A stretch of DNA of 64,000 nucleotides, from assembly GCA_964019135.1 (NCBI GenBank), contig OZ025258.1:14911771-14975770 (forward strand). The letters are read 5' to 3'. The stretch is from Arenicola marina. Lineage: Eukaryota; Annelida; Polychaeta; Arenicolidae. Made by a program: the position numbers and the translations under genes. Positions 23,745-36,130 of the stretch are shown piece by piece. The notes below the pieces were generated by a model that was not told the origin of the DNA, made no database searches, and saw nothing but the letters and a program-made list of their open reading frames with translations. Within the stretch, counting starts at the first letter, position 1; every line of letters begins with the position of its first letter.

Positions 23745-26700
23745 CTCTTCGACTAAAGAGTTCCAATGCAAACCCATAGGCCCCCAAATGGTGAAAGAGG
23801 AAAATGACGTCATGATCGGCGTTATTCAGGACTTCCGGTCCTGCGGGAATTCCGACATATCTCTCCTGCAAACACCACAAGGTCATACACAGAAGTAGCA
23901 TACATCTATTATTGAGCACACTTATGATATGACTTGTTTTAGCGTGCTTCGCGGCTCAGGTTTCGCAGCGCTCTATCGCACCTGGTATTTCTTGTATTAA
24001 AGCCCTAATTCGATTGATCCATGCGGGGTTTTCATACCATTGAAATAACATTTCTATATAGATTTTCTATATATATATGCCCCGACCTATATTATTTATA
24101 TTGCGTAGGTCTCTTACCTCTAATACGGGTCTGATGCCTTCGCTAATCGCAAGGTATTTGGCATTGGCTTCATTAGCCACCAGAGGGTGGTGTCGTAGCA
24201 CCACAGCAGGCGTTGTAAGCGGCTGTGGCAAGTGTTGTGACGTCACCGTGTAGGAAGGGAAGTGTAACATCTCCACGAGGTCTTAAAATGAAATTAAAAC
24301 AGTATTACGCCATTTAACCGCTTGTTATCAAATAATAGCTAGAGCATACATTGTGTTTAATTGATGCACTTACTTTTTCGCCACTTTAAATGCGAATTTG
24401 TAGGCTATTTGTTTAATAAATGACCACTTGTATTTCTCCTCTAATCGGACTAATCCTCTGCCCATGTATTAGTTGCGTTCGTTATGACATTTCATTTACG
24501 TTATGCCTAAATCGGTCGTGCCACATAAAAACTCGACATGGAACCTTACATGTCGGGTCATCGGTACTCAGTCCGCGTGTGACCTTGAATTCGCCATCGA
24601 TAACCTTCAAGTACATCTGGTCCTCGACCTCCATGAAAATTTTCTGGGCCTGACTTTGCTTCACGAAGATAATGTCCCCGTCGTGCTTGGAAATTCGTTG
24701 GTGCTGAAGAACTTCGGGATTTCCTGTGAAAGAAGTAACTTTTGATTTCTGCCTTCGTACAGTTTTTTACTTTCTTAAACTTATTCCTCTAACTCACTTT
24801 ATACTGCACGGTATTTTTGCTTACATATGCGAAGACATATAAGCAATTGTTATCACTATTTAATATTGATTTCATCATAAATTCTTCCGTTTAAAATATT
24901 TTATTAATTAATACATTGTAATAACAACATTTTCATTAAGAAAACCAATTGTCTCAAATATATGCGAACGGCAGGTGAAATCACGCATTATATGATAGAT
25001 AACCGAGGCTTCCAGCTACTCCAGTAAGGGACACCGTCGCTTTTGTGTCAAATAATTCATATTCTATATCGGTTTCAGGTCTGTTGCTTTTTGATCTCCT
25101 TGTGAACTGAAATGAGAAACAAGACAAACGACGTCGCAATTCGGTACACCAGGTAAACTGTTACGTCGCCAAATATGCTGATTTAATTGGTTTAATCGGG
25201 GTGGTGGCGCACAAAAACTTATTCAATTATTACTAGTTTATTTCATTTACTGCTATTTCCCGCACATTTCACGAGGTGCATATGGTAGACAGATAATGTC
25301 GTTAGTGCGAGCTAACGAAAATCTTGGACTGGACTGACTTCAATTGGTACATTTTCATTATCGGCCCGATACTAGCCGACATTCCATAACAAAATGGAAG
25401 GTTGCTGCAGCTTAAAGAACCACTGGTAGCGATTGCCGCTGCTTTAGCCCGATCGAGCCCCCTATACATATCAAGCGCAGGTTATTAAATTCTGTCAGTT
25501 CCAGGAAAGTCTATCAACTGTCAACGATTTAGGCACCAATGGCGGCATGTCTGTAGTTCCAGTGATGCATGATGGACGTCGCTTGAATGATTACCATGGC
25601 AGCGTTCATAAATACATCATCTGCTTTTGCAACTTGGATGGTGACGTCATTTCGATTGACGTTACCATAGCAATTGGTCATAACAGAAGGCCAGGTGCCG
25701 CATTTTTGCCTACCAGCGTACGACATTTACTGTTATCATATCTAGGCTTATACATGTATATATTGATAGGCCTTCATGAGAGCACTTATATGCAGCTATG
25801 AATTAACGCACTCGCATCAGTTAGGTATCTACCACCTATGACATATCAATCTATACAATCGGGAAGCTCTCTTTCCATTCGTGCATAGCGGCGGGCCGTT
25901 ATGATCCATTACAAGAAGATTATAATAGAGAATCCTCTAGTAAAATTATGACGTAGGATCCTGTCGTTAACTTATAATCGATTAAATTATAGCGAATGCA
26001 CAAGGACGAATTCCCTTATTATCATACGCAAGTTGTTACTGTCAGTTTTATACCTTTAGAATTATAACGATTTTTGCATCAATGTGCGCCATGCCAATCC
26101 GGTTCCGGTGATGCATGATGGTCACAACAGCTAGATAGCCCCGATTAATGACATTATCATCTTATAATTGATAATCTCGTCCTGTAATTCTTGGATACCC
26201 ACCAGGGAGAACTCCTTGTCGATACACATGGTGGTCAGCACCCCAATGACGGACTCATGATTCTTGTCGAACAGAACAACATCTTGAAGCACAAGGACTT
26301 CTTCCCCATTCCTGCAATGATAATTCCCCCAATGGTGGGGGGGGGGACTATATTATACAAATCTGGAGTCGGGGTTGGGGGGGGGGGGGGTCCCAGGATG
26401 CCCCGTGATGCCTGAGCGAGCGAACATTTGTGAAAAATATAAAACTGATATTTGACAACTTATACGACCGGGGGAGGAGCGACTACAGAGCGATCGCAAG
26501 ACAACCGCAAGCATAACACGTGCAACATCCATCCCAACCTGGCTTATTGACTATCAAACTTGATATTCAATGAACCAGGCAAACAGAAAACGCAAATTGA
26601 AACAGAACAAAACTATATCAGCATCACCGATATGATTAGGGCAGTAATTACCTAAATCCGATCTGTTCCGCTGGTGAATCTGTTACAACATCTTTTAGGA

Positions 26701-26872
26701 TGTGTCTCTCGCTTTCATCAAGATTTTGAATGGAAGTGACCTTGACCCCCAACGGAACTTTCGCGTCGTCTTCAACCTCACGAGGGTTGCTAAGGAACAC
26801 CTCGGAAGTGCCAGTTGTGACGTCACCGCGATCTGTGGCCTGTGAACCGGTAGACTGGGATAACTTCTTCAT
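23745..26872 (-). CDS. Unrecognised protein-coding gene, at least five exons
   Basis: The exons, in transcript order, are 26872-26652, 26311-26199, 24723-24550, 24281-24118 and 23865-23745. Every junction has GT-AG and the phases run 2, 1, 1, 0, 1 without a break, giving 264 residues so far. The start ATG has an in-frame TGA 9 bases upstream. The first about 45 residues are polar and low in structure. The rest alternates short beta-like segments (EEVLVLQDVVLFDKN, ESVIGVLTTMCI, DGDIIFVKQ, DQMYLKVIDGEFKVTRG) and later ANAKYLAISEGIRPVLE and DHDVIFLFHHLGAYGFALE. There is no signal peptide or membrane span. I do not recognise the family. The beta-rich middle might be a trefoil-like fold, but that is a guess. 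Its neighbours give no functional hint. Confidence 0.75.
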
Positions 26873-26989
26873 TTTTATTCATAATTTATAATTTATACGT
26901 ACATATGCCTATTAGACTGAAAACAAGGAGTCAACACGAACACATTCACTAGCACAACAAGGCAAAATCATATCGGACACATTCTTTCC

Positions 26990-27357
26990 TGACCTTAAAG
27001 CAGCCTACTTAAAATTAAATGCGGCATCTTAGATTTTTTAAGAATCAAGACTAAAAGTGTCTCAAAATTATGACGCATATGTTTTATATCTCATTGAGTA
27101 TCTAAATCACAATTTCAACATAAAACTGCGCGGACCATTTTATCGCGCGCTGACGTCCTTGCGAGTCGTGGTCGAGACCGAACAGCGAACAAGCGCGCAG
27201 GGTTATAAAGCCGACCACGAACTTCTACTCCGGTGTACAAATTTACTTTTCTCCGGATAGCCCAAATGCTTCTAGGATTTAATTTCAAGACAGAATATGC
27301 TTATTTGACATGGGGAAGAGTTTGGTAATATAATAAATTACAGAACATATTACTACA
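26990..27357 (+). repeat. Dispersed repeat of about 370 bp, copy 1 (partner at 52601)
   Basis: It starts CTTAAAGCAGCCTACTTA and includes AATTTCAACATAAAACTGCG, GGTTATAAAGCCGACCAC and ATTTCAAGACAGAATATGCT. The same order and orientation return at 52601-52978, inside GLT1D1 intron 2. It may be a non-autonomous element. I could not find clear target-site duplications. Confidence 0.85.
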
Positions 27358-28579
27358 AATGACGTCACCAGCGACAGAACGGTAGTGTAATGGCGTCTTA
27401 TTGCTGAAGAGCGAGTTCCCCCCCCCCCCCCCCACACCCAATTCTCTAGTACTAATATAATAAATGGCGTGTGTACTCAATGTTAAATTTAAATTTGATG
27501 AATTTTTGCCTCATTACATATCTATGTTTTCATCGATTTATTAGGTATTGATTTTGATATTATTGATAAATATGGCAGAAATTAGCTGATCACTAGTTGA
27601 GTACTATTTGCGTCGCATACTTTTGTGTAGTCTACTGTTTCATTGCAGTTTAAAAAAAATTGTGCCGGTTCCATGCAAAGACTTTTAATGACATATAGGA
27701 ATAGATCATTTTTGCATTTTAATCAGGCCATACAATATATAATTTTGTTTCTATCCTGCCATGACCTGGGCGACAAACAACTGTTTGAATAGCTTAAATA
27801 TATATTTCCGGTAGTCTTCTCCACAGCTCATCGCTACGTGGCGCGCTCACTCCGCTTGTGTAAGCCCTTATGACATTGAACAAGTAGAGACAGTACAGAT
27901 GACAGCTATCGACGGCTTGAACAATAACAAAGAGAATAAATAGATGGTAAAATAAACAAATTGGCAGTCGTATCCAATCAAGCAATCAAAAGGCAAATCT
28001 AGCTCGCCGGCTCTGATGACACGACACGCAGGTGACTCTAACAAGTCTAGAGGTTCACCAATTCTATTGGCTCAAAATACTGGCGCGAAACTGGTATTGA
28101 ATTAAGAAAAGTATAGGACACGGATGAGAATAATTCGACGACATAACTAGACAGGATAAACTTTGAATGAGAGACTTAGACTGGTAGGAAGACACTGAAA
28201 GAGACAGCAAGGAGAGGAAGAAGGCAGGCCAGGGATCTCCGGGTGTTCTCGAGTCCATTGGGATGTTGCGTATCGGTTTTCGCGGACCTGCATGGTCAGA
28301 AACTTCGCCGCCGGACCAGTTATGATGTAAAAGTCTAACCTTGGACCACGGTTGGACTATGGACACGACTCCGAACTGACACACCCAGGGCTAAGCATAT
28401 TAGGTTTCAGCATAGAATACGGTTTCGGTTACCCGATCGTGAGAAATCATTGTATACCGCTTCTATCGCTAGGAGGCGTGTAACGGGCCCGCGCGTAGCG
28501 TAAAGCCGAAGTAACTGAATTAAGTCTTCTTACCAAATATTAAAGCAATCAAATTTAGTTTAAAAGGATAGACAAATAG
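27358..28579. other. Intergenic, no gene seen
   Basis: It has a C-run at about 27418-27434. Frames on both strands are short and without motifs. Confidence 0.45.
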
Positions 28580-28863
28580 CCTACCCCGGGGTAGTGCTAA
28601 ATCACCCTGGCCACTGTTGTGTACAGGGTGATAACTCGACATAGGGAAAAAGCAGTCAGCACGGCTAGGGTGCTCCACTTGTCGACACGATTCAGCAAAA
28701 TTGGTAGGGTTTGGGGCCAGATTCATAACATTTTCTGAAACTACATACCTTCATGGAGGGGGCTGCCGATATTAGACAGATATTTGTGTCCTATCGTTTC
28801 TTATTTGGCCAACTTTTGCAACATAGTTCGTGCCGCAATCGCTCCTCGCCGTCATATTGGCCC
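28580..28863 (+). repeat. Left arm of a roughly 284-bp inverted repeat
   Basis: It runs from CCCCGGGGTAGTGCTAAATC to CGCTCCTCGCCGTCATATTGG. The reverse complement of 31018-31299 matches it with only a handful of differences. The two arms enclose about 2.15 kb. No convincing target-site duplication is seen just outside the CCCCGGGG ends. Confidence 0.9.
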
Positions 28864-29199
28864 CTCAGTAAATGTATTTTTTTAGGGCAAAGTACCGAAA
28901 ACAGTTGAGAAACCGATAAAATTCATTTCACAAATACTCATTGCTGCTGTCGAAAGCCGGTCCACACCTCTAGTATCTAGTTTGTTAAATAAAAAAAAGA
29001 ATGAAACCTACGGTATATCTGGACGAACGCGTTCATGTTACGAATGGGAGGGGGTGAGCAACACGGCTAGAGAAATTTTATGCGCGGGGGAGGGGGAGGG
29101 GGTATTAGAGGCAGAAGCCGGGGACGGGGTTTTCGGCAATATATATGTCTAAGAAGAAGGGGTGATGATATATGTACGACGCGAATATCCTACATCAAG

Positions 29200-29420
29200 T
29201 GTTCATAGAAGTCTTCAGATGTCAAGGGCGGGACAGCTCCCCTCCCCCCCCCTCCCCCCCGCGGTCAATTCACTCTGCGCTGAATAATTGTTGCCGAACG
29301 ACTCCCCCTCCCCGGTAACCCCCCCCCCCCCCCGCAATCCACCCCGGCAACTACTCCTCCCCCCTGACAACGCCCCTCCCCCCCCCCCGCTGACAACGGG
29401 GGAAAGACAGCCCTAATGCC
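29200..29420. repeat. C-rich low-complexity tract
   Basis: Several runs of C of 8-15 bases are separated by short TGACAAC or GGCAACT words. On the minus strand this gives a Gly-rich open frame that I reject as a gene. Confidence 0.8.
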
Positions 29421-29548
29421 CCCCACCCCAGACAATCGAGGACAACTCGACCCTAGAAGTATGCAAAGTACCTTGACCGGCACAGGAGTTGAATTAATAA
29501 ATTCATTGAGTTAATATCTGAATTATGTATTCAGATACTTGACATTAA

Positions 29549-30597
29549 GGTAAGCCACCCATAACAGCAAGGTGAAAGAACTCTGTATTTGTGATTATGT
29601 TATGAAAGTATACCCAATTACACACCTTCTGGTGAATTTTTAGGATACTTTACCGTACCGTTAAAAAAATATTCTCCATTTTCCAAGTATACCCCCATTT
29701 CACAAAATGACCAAAACTTGACACCTACCACGAATATGTAATTTTGCTACAATTCAGCTCAATATTAAGTCATTATCATCAGTAATAGCTCTTTGGAAAG
29801 CTTAAACCTAGTGCAATACAGGAATGATATTCAACGATGTAAATAGTAGCCGCAAAAAATAACAGAATGGCAATAATATAGTGCAGTTATGCAAAAACAG
29901 GACCGTTTTTGCCAAAATTCGAAATCACCACCTTCACAAAATTGGCTATAATTTCATCAAAAATGAAAATCTTGACACCAAACCACGTTTAAAAACTTCT
30001 AAAAACATAGTTCTTGTAATAAAAGAAAGACAAATATAGGTGACCGTGCTAATTTCCCGAGAAACACGTCCTGAAACTTAAAAATGTTATTTCAGAAATA
30101 TTGTTTGGAGCAGCTGATTTCACACCAATTCAGTAATTTACGCCTTGTGCTCACATTTTAATAAATCTGGTTATATATTATGGTCTCCGATATAATTATG
30201 ATCTACACGAATGTTTTCTGAACTATTTACACGTTTTCTCCATGTTTTTTTCTTGAATAATCGGAATTTATCACGAAGAGCCATTCTCGGGGAAATACCC
30301 TGTGAATGACGTCACGAATTGGGGATTCCCTGTGAATGACGTGACGAGTTAGGGATTCCCCTTTTACTGACACCCGCCGATGTTTGTCGATGTTTACCGA
30401 GGTCTTCTCTAAATCGCCGATGCTTATTATACCATGTTCTATTTATTTTACCTATGTCACCACTTCCTTTGCTGTGTTTCATTCGTGCTTTGTTTCATTA
30501 AGACTGCTTAAAATATCAGGGCTACAGCCCGCCGATGTTTGCCGATGTTTACCGAGGTCTGCTCAAAATCGCCGAGGCTCATTATGGGTGGCTTACC
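29549..30597. mobile_element. Non-autonomous DNA transposon with TTAA target site (piggyBac-like)
   Basis: A 16-bp perfect terminal inverted repeat, GGTAAGCCACCCATAA at the left and its reverse complement at the right, bounds 1,049 bp. TTAA lies directly outside at both ends (29545-29548 and 30598-30601). TTAA target specificity is the hallmark of the piggyBac superfamily, although the tips do not start with the usual CC. There is no transposase frame inside. The right part holds two internal duplications: TGTGAATGACGT near 30301 and 30331, and CCCGCCGATGTTTG near 30374 and 30529. The element sits between the inverted arms at 28580 and 31018. Confidence 0.75.
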
Positions 30598-31017
30598 TTA
30601 ACTCGCATGTCGGTTGTGAATAATCAAACGCGTATTGCTACACGAAAGCTCAGCACGTGAATCTTATGTTAAAGTTGGGCGGTTTTGTCTAAAGCACAGA
30701 CATATACCCCCACCCCATCTAACCCCCGCCCCCCCCCCCCCCCCAGTCCAAGATCGCGCGACCGTATGGGGAGTGGGTATGTCTTTTTAATCACAAAAAT
30801 TCGCTCTCTTAGGCATCAAGGCACCCGCGGAAACCCCTAACCAGATAAACCTCATATGTACCCGTAAAGTCGCATAGCCGCAAAATCGCAGCCACAAATG
30901 GCTCAAACAAGGGAGGGTGTAGATGATATCTTGGTTGAATCAAGCTTGTCATGTCAGGTTCTCGTTCAGATGTCGTCGCTAGTCGCCTCATGTTTCGGTA
31001 GTTAGTCATGCTCATGA

Positions 31018-31299
31018 GCCAATGTGGCGGCGAGGAGCGATTGCGGCACGAAGTATGTTGCAAAAGTTGGCCAAATAAGAAACGATAGGACACAAATATC
31101 TGTCTAATATCGGCAGCCCCCTCCACGAAGGTATGTAGTTTCAGAAAATGTTATGAATCTGGCCCCAAACCCTACCAATTTTGCTGAATCGTGTCGACAA
31201 GTGGAGCACCATAGCCGTGCTGACTGCTTTTTCCCTATGTCGAGTTATCACCCTGTACACAACAGTGGCCAGGGTGATTTAGCACTAACCCCGGGGCTG
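31018..31299 (-). repeat. Right arm of the roughly 284-bp inverted repeat
   Basis: Reverse complement of the left arm at 28580-28863, at an estimated 97-98% identity by eye. The plus strand of this arm carries a short open frame starting MNLAPNPTNFAESCRQ. The same frame is open on the minus strand of the left arm, which suggests a captured or transposon-derived sequence. No family was recognised. Confidence 0.9.
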
Positions 31300-34010
31300 C
31301 ATTATTAAAGTTTAGACAAACCCCGTTTACGATGGATAAGTAAAAATAAATATGTATCCAAACCCTACATCGTCGTTGGTTTCTTGTGTTCCTTCCACGT
31401 GAGCATTCCCCATGCTACAGAAAATCTGCTAGTTTCAGTCTGACAACGACAGTCGGATAAGACCTCAAATGAGCACGACCTTAGGCCAATGACGCGTGTG
31501 TTGAATACTGAGCTTCAAAAATGTGGCTCCCTAGCGTAACAGCAGCGCACTTGATATATAGGCATTGTAGCTGTGTCCGGTATAGAGGCACGAACAGATT
31601 GGTGGCGCGTGTTAGAACACAAAACGTCATAGTGACGAAAACGCGAGAACCTTGGTAGAAGGAAATATAGAGTTTCAAGTTTGACTTCAACCATCCCGGT
31701 TATCGCTCACACAACCCTGCGTGACGTGTCTGAAGGAAACGGGGCGGGACCACTCTGGGCAAAACAAGTGATTGAGTGACGATTATGGTGACCTCTTGGA
31801 GGCCGAAATTCAAAAATCTAAGGTGCAGGAAAAATGGGGACATCTAAGGTTTCTATGAGCAGAAGGTTCCAATGGATAGACCCGAGGTGGGTGGGGGGGG
31901 GGGGGGGGGGGCGATACCCCGTATTCTACCGTTTTTAAAAGCACTTTTATATATCTGAAACTACAGAGTTGCTGTCATATATTCATAGCCGCCGTCAATA
32001 GACACGCCGATCGAGGGACAGTGTGCTCCTAGATGGTGTGGTCTGACGTTTTCGTCACTATGACGTTTTGGGTCCCAACAGGCGTCTTGGTGGAACGATG
32101 GGCGGCGGGGTGGTGATGGGTGGGTGAGGGCGCGGGGTGTGTGGGTGAGTCCCAGGGTGTGGGTGTGTTGGTGTGCGGGTAGGTGGGCTCGCAGAGGTGT
32201 GAGGTGTGGGGAGTGTGTGGGTGGGTGGGTATGAATTGAATCGTGTATAGGTTTAGGGTGGGTTCGGTGGAGTTCTGTGACAGCAATATCAGCGAGCACC
32301 GACATATAGCTTATACCCGGACCCGGACATGAACAACCGTTATACTGCAATATCCCGGACATAAACAACTAATTTACTGCAATTTTCCGGACATGAACGG
32401 GCAGTTTGTCTTCATAAGATGACTGACGTTTGACTTGTGGAGTCCTGCTACAAATTCGCAAATCCAGTAGGCAAGGCTCCCGATGCGATGTGAGATGTTA
32501 CCACCTGGTCTTATTTCACACGGAATTAGCACACGCAAATGATAATTGAACGGATTTCAGAAAATGGATGTTCTATAATTATCTAACTTTGTTTTCTCTT
32601 ACAAATTATCTAAATTATTTTCTACATTTATTATTTTCTAGAATTGTCTAAAGTAGGTTCGTTAAAAAAAACTCGCTGTCGTGCATTCCCCGGGTTATTT
32701 TGGCGCATGCACTCCAGATCGTTCTTTAACTAGTACATATATCTCCGCGGCCGATCTATGGACGGTGTGAGTTTTACCACGGTGCTGAAGAGCGAGCTAT
32801 AAGGGGAGAACGGCCAAGGCTCATAAAGCGCACGAACAGAATGAGGTTTCAATTAACGTCAGTAGGTCGCTAGCAAGCCATTTGTAGCATAACAAATATA
32901 AACAAGTTTTCTATCGTGAAACGCAGGATTTCGCATCCACCTGTGGTTCAGTGTTCAAAGCGATATGATACAAGTGGCCTGCCATAGGCCTCTCCTCGAT
33001 CACAGCCTTTAGACGAAGTTACGGATTATACGGCTATGTGAATTAGTTTCGGAGTAATTAACTTCTTAGCATATCCATGGGACTGTCAATGTTTTAAGAT
33101 TCGCCCGTTTTTTTCCAATGGTCACAAAACTCTTGGAAAAATGATTCGCTTTTGCAAGGGCCCAACTGCATCGCTTAAATGGTTAAGGCCATCAGCGATT
33201 CGAACACACAGGACACCATCAGCAGCAGCATTCTCAACCATTTGTAATCTATATTACCGCTTCAGTTTTGTATATATGACCAATATTCCATTATACACAC
33301 CGACCAAAGCCAGCAGTGATTATTTCGTGCAACAACACATATGCCTTTCGAAATATTTATTACATATCGCTTTGACAGATTACTCACGCTTTCTGGGATG
33401 AGGCAACAAACGCCATATTTTCATTTTTAATAATAAGATATCGCCTAACACAGCAAAAAACTATTTGAAACGCAGTTATTACATAATAAGTGATATCAGG
33501 TAAAATACTAAAGATTACAAAGGTTTTCTTACGGAATACGTAAACGACGTCTATTTCCGTGAAAGAGAACACTAAAATCATGCGTTCTTACATATATATA
33601 TATGGTGATTAAATATAATAGGACAAACGAAACCGTTTTGGTGAAACAAAAGTCAAGAAGCAGCATGGGACGATGCAAGAGGAACAGACGACTGTATGTT
33701 TGCTGACTGCATACAAAAAGGTTTCATCCAACTCATCTGGCAATTCAGAGCGAACACAGCGCACATTTGGTTTGATTATTTCGTAATGCGAGTTTAGAAT
33801 GACAGTATACAAGATGGGTGACAGTTATTTCAGTAAGTGATTATTTTGCTGGATATTTTAATTGATTTGCTAGCTATTCCAGAATTCAGACAAAAGACAG
33901 GTGACACTGCGTGCACGCCAGCATGGTGCAGCAAAACGGCTAATAGTATATCAACAACAGTTGTACACTTGCATGCAGGCCTTATGACGCATATTGTTAC
34001 GCACTTATTC
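31300..34010. other. Intergenic, no gene; simple repeats
   Basis: A poly-G run lies at about 31890-31910. A GGGTGGGTG/GTGTGGGTG-rich stretch lies at 32100-32240. Three copies of a CCGGACATGAACAAC unit lie at about 32315-32395. No supported gene. Confidence 0.5.
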
Positions 34011-34014
34011 AGAA

Positions 34015-34465
34015 GCCCATACAACGCGTGCATGCTTTATACCGCCGCATCTATACACGTATATGCTTCATGATCCGCCTTACAAGCTTCACGCACCTAT
34101 GTACTACGCGTGCATGCTCTTTGACGCACCAAAATGTGCTACGCTTGCATACTATTTGACGCACCAAAATGTGCTACGCGTGCATGCTCTTGGACGCACC
34201 AAAATTTACTACGCTTGCATGCTCTTTGACGCACCAAAATTACTACGCGTGTATGCGTCTTTATGCAACCAAATGTAAGACGCGTGCATGCTCTGTGACA
34301 CATCAAAATTTACTTCGCGTGCATGCCCTTTGAGGCACTAAAATGTACTAGGTTTGCATGGATTTTTACACAACCAATTGTACAACGCGTGCATGCTTTT
34401 TGACGCATGTAAATATATTTTTTTCACGCACCAAAATGTATTAAGCGTGCATTCACCAGGCACTC
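34015..34465. repeat. Tandem array, about 35-bp unit with ACGCGTGCATGC core
   Basis: About twelve units contain TACGCGTGCATGCTCTTTGA followed by CGCACCAAAATGTGC. The core ACGCGTGCATGC is a 12-base alternation of purine and pyrimidine. Units drift in sequence and length toward both ends. Confidence 0.9.
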
Positions 34466-35930
34466 ACTGTATCATGTTCAGGTGCCCCATATGCATGTAT
34501 GCTATAACAAGGCTACCAACAAAACGTGCACCAATTTATCAAACGAATGATAGCAGTCAGCACAGTCATCGGAAAAAGAGTTTCTCATAAGGACAAAGTT
34601 AAGAAATGAAGCGGATAAAAACGTCTGCTTCAAACACGACCTAGTCTTCGTAATAATCACTGTTAAATAAAATGTGAGACTTGATTCTAAAAAAATCATA
34701 CAGATAAAAAGTGAATTTTCCTAAAACTCAAAGTAATAAAAACTCCAGTCATAAAAGCCCAAGTCATAAAAGCTATGTAGCAAAATAGGTTGGCAAGAGC
34801 CTAACAGATCCTTTCGCACCACGGTTGGGCATGCCGAGTCCCCTTTCTCCCCCCCCCACCCATTCAAACACCCCACCATTATTGATGGCTTAATCCTGTC
34901 ATAATAGTGACGTCATGCTATTTGATCTCCTGACCCTCTCGTATTAGTGACGTCATGCCGTACTGTTTGATTATATGCCATGAATTCCTCCGTAAGTGTC
35001 AGTTCCACACTTGCCTAATAACCACATAAACTAAGCGTCTGGCGTGCTGGACTCACTCAAGCAGTCTACTCAGACTCCTTTATCCTTTATCTTCTACGCC
35101 TTCATCACTTTCCCTTGTTATAAAATATCGTAAAAATCTAATACATTTCCAGTTTATAATGCAAACCACAACCAATAGTCCTCTTTCAGCAGCAAAAACA
35201 ATTATGACGAGACTTTGCTTATGATTATTTCGATATCAACATTTTTATATATATTTTCAGTATCACGCAAATCAAAGTACACGACAAATTCACCGTAAGT
35301 TACTCTAACCTAAAATAAACAAAGGAAGTGAGAAAGAAGTCAAAAAGTCGTTAAAACCTAGATATTACACTTCTACATTAGACACACGCATAAAATGTAA
35401 TAGGTGATTGTAAAAAAACGAACACAAAAATCGCGTCATTGTCCTGAACATAGTTCACGTAAACAGGTGAATAATCTTACATGCAATAAACACATAGGGG
35501 GCGGTACAAGGCAGAAAGAAGAGTCATATCGTATTATGTGTAGTGCAATATCAGTATTCAGCAGTGCAATATTTTATCATCGAGTAGCAAAAAAATAATA
35601 TATCTTATTACTAACATCAGTTAACAGCCAGCAGCAGATGAACATGTAAAATTGATTTTTACATGGACTGGACTGAACTTTGCACAACATTTCATTGAAA
35701 TATATCGCTGCACAGTTTCCTTCACAGTCTTCACATGTCCGTACCAGATACAGTACAGGGCATTGACATTATGTTTACACCACAACGAACGCATTGAGCA
35801 CAATATCACATACTTGGCTGGAGAGTATGTACAAGGACGCTTGAAGTTTCCGTCAGTTTGATTAAACGCGTCAAGTATAGTGTCAGCAATCACTGTACTA
35901 CTTAGTATTATATTACCCAAAAACCATGCA
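34466..35930. other. Intergenic / distal 3' flank of SLC15A4, no gene
   Basis: AT-rich, with two GTGACGTCATGC words near 34908 and 34946. No coding segment found. Confidence 0.45.
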
Positions 35931-35934
35931 CATG

Positions 35935-36130
35935 TACTCAGACGCCCAGGTTAGTACTCGAATAGTGCGTCTCATCCAGTACTCGGAACGCTTGGGTTTA
36001 TACTCGGATGGTGAGTTTCATCCTGTGATCGAACGCCTGGGTCAGTGCTCGGATACCGAGTTCATCCTATAACCAAACGCTCGCGTTAGTACTCGAACGG
36101 GCTTCCCAAATACTCTTTCTACCTGTACTC
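35935..36130. repeat. Tandem repeat, about 48-bp units, at the 3' end of SLC15A4
   Basis: GTACTCGAA, CATCC and GAACGCCTGGGTT-like words recur about four times. The last unit reaches into the coding end: the codons for the C-terminal DASEYR and the stop use the repeat word GTACTCGGACGC. The SLC15A4 stop region and 3' UTR therefore appear to be part of the array. Confidence 0.75.

Noticed and set aside
23745-26872. Unrecognised gene as an interleukin-1/FGF-like beta-trefoil protein
   Set aside because: The spacing of beta-like segments is suggestive, but no diagnostic motif is visible. Assigning it would be invention.
31961-32368. 135-codon His/Pro/Thr-rich minus frame
   Set aside because: It lies over a GGGTGGGTG-type simple repeat, so the composition explains the openness.
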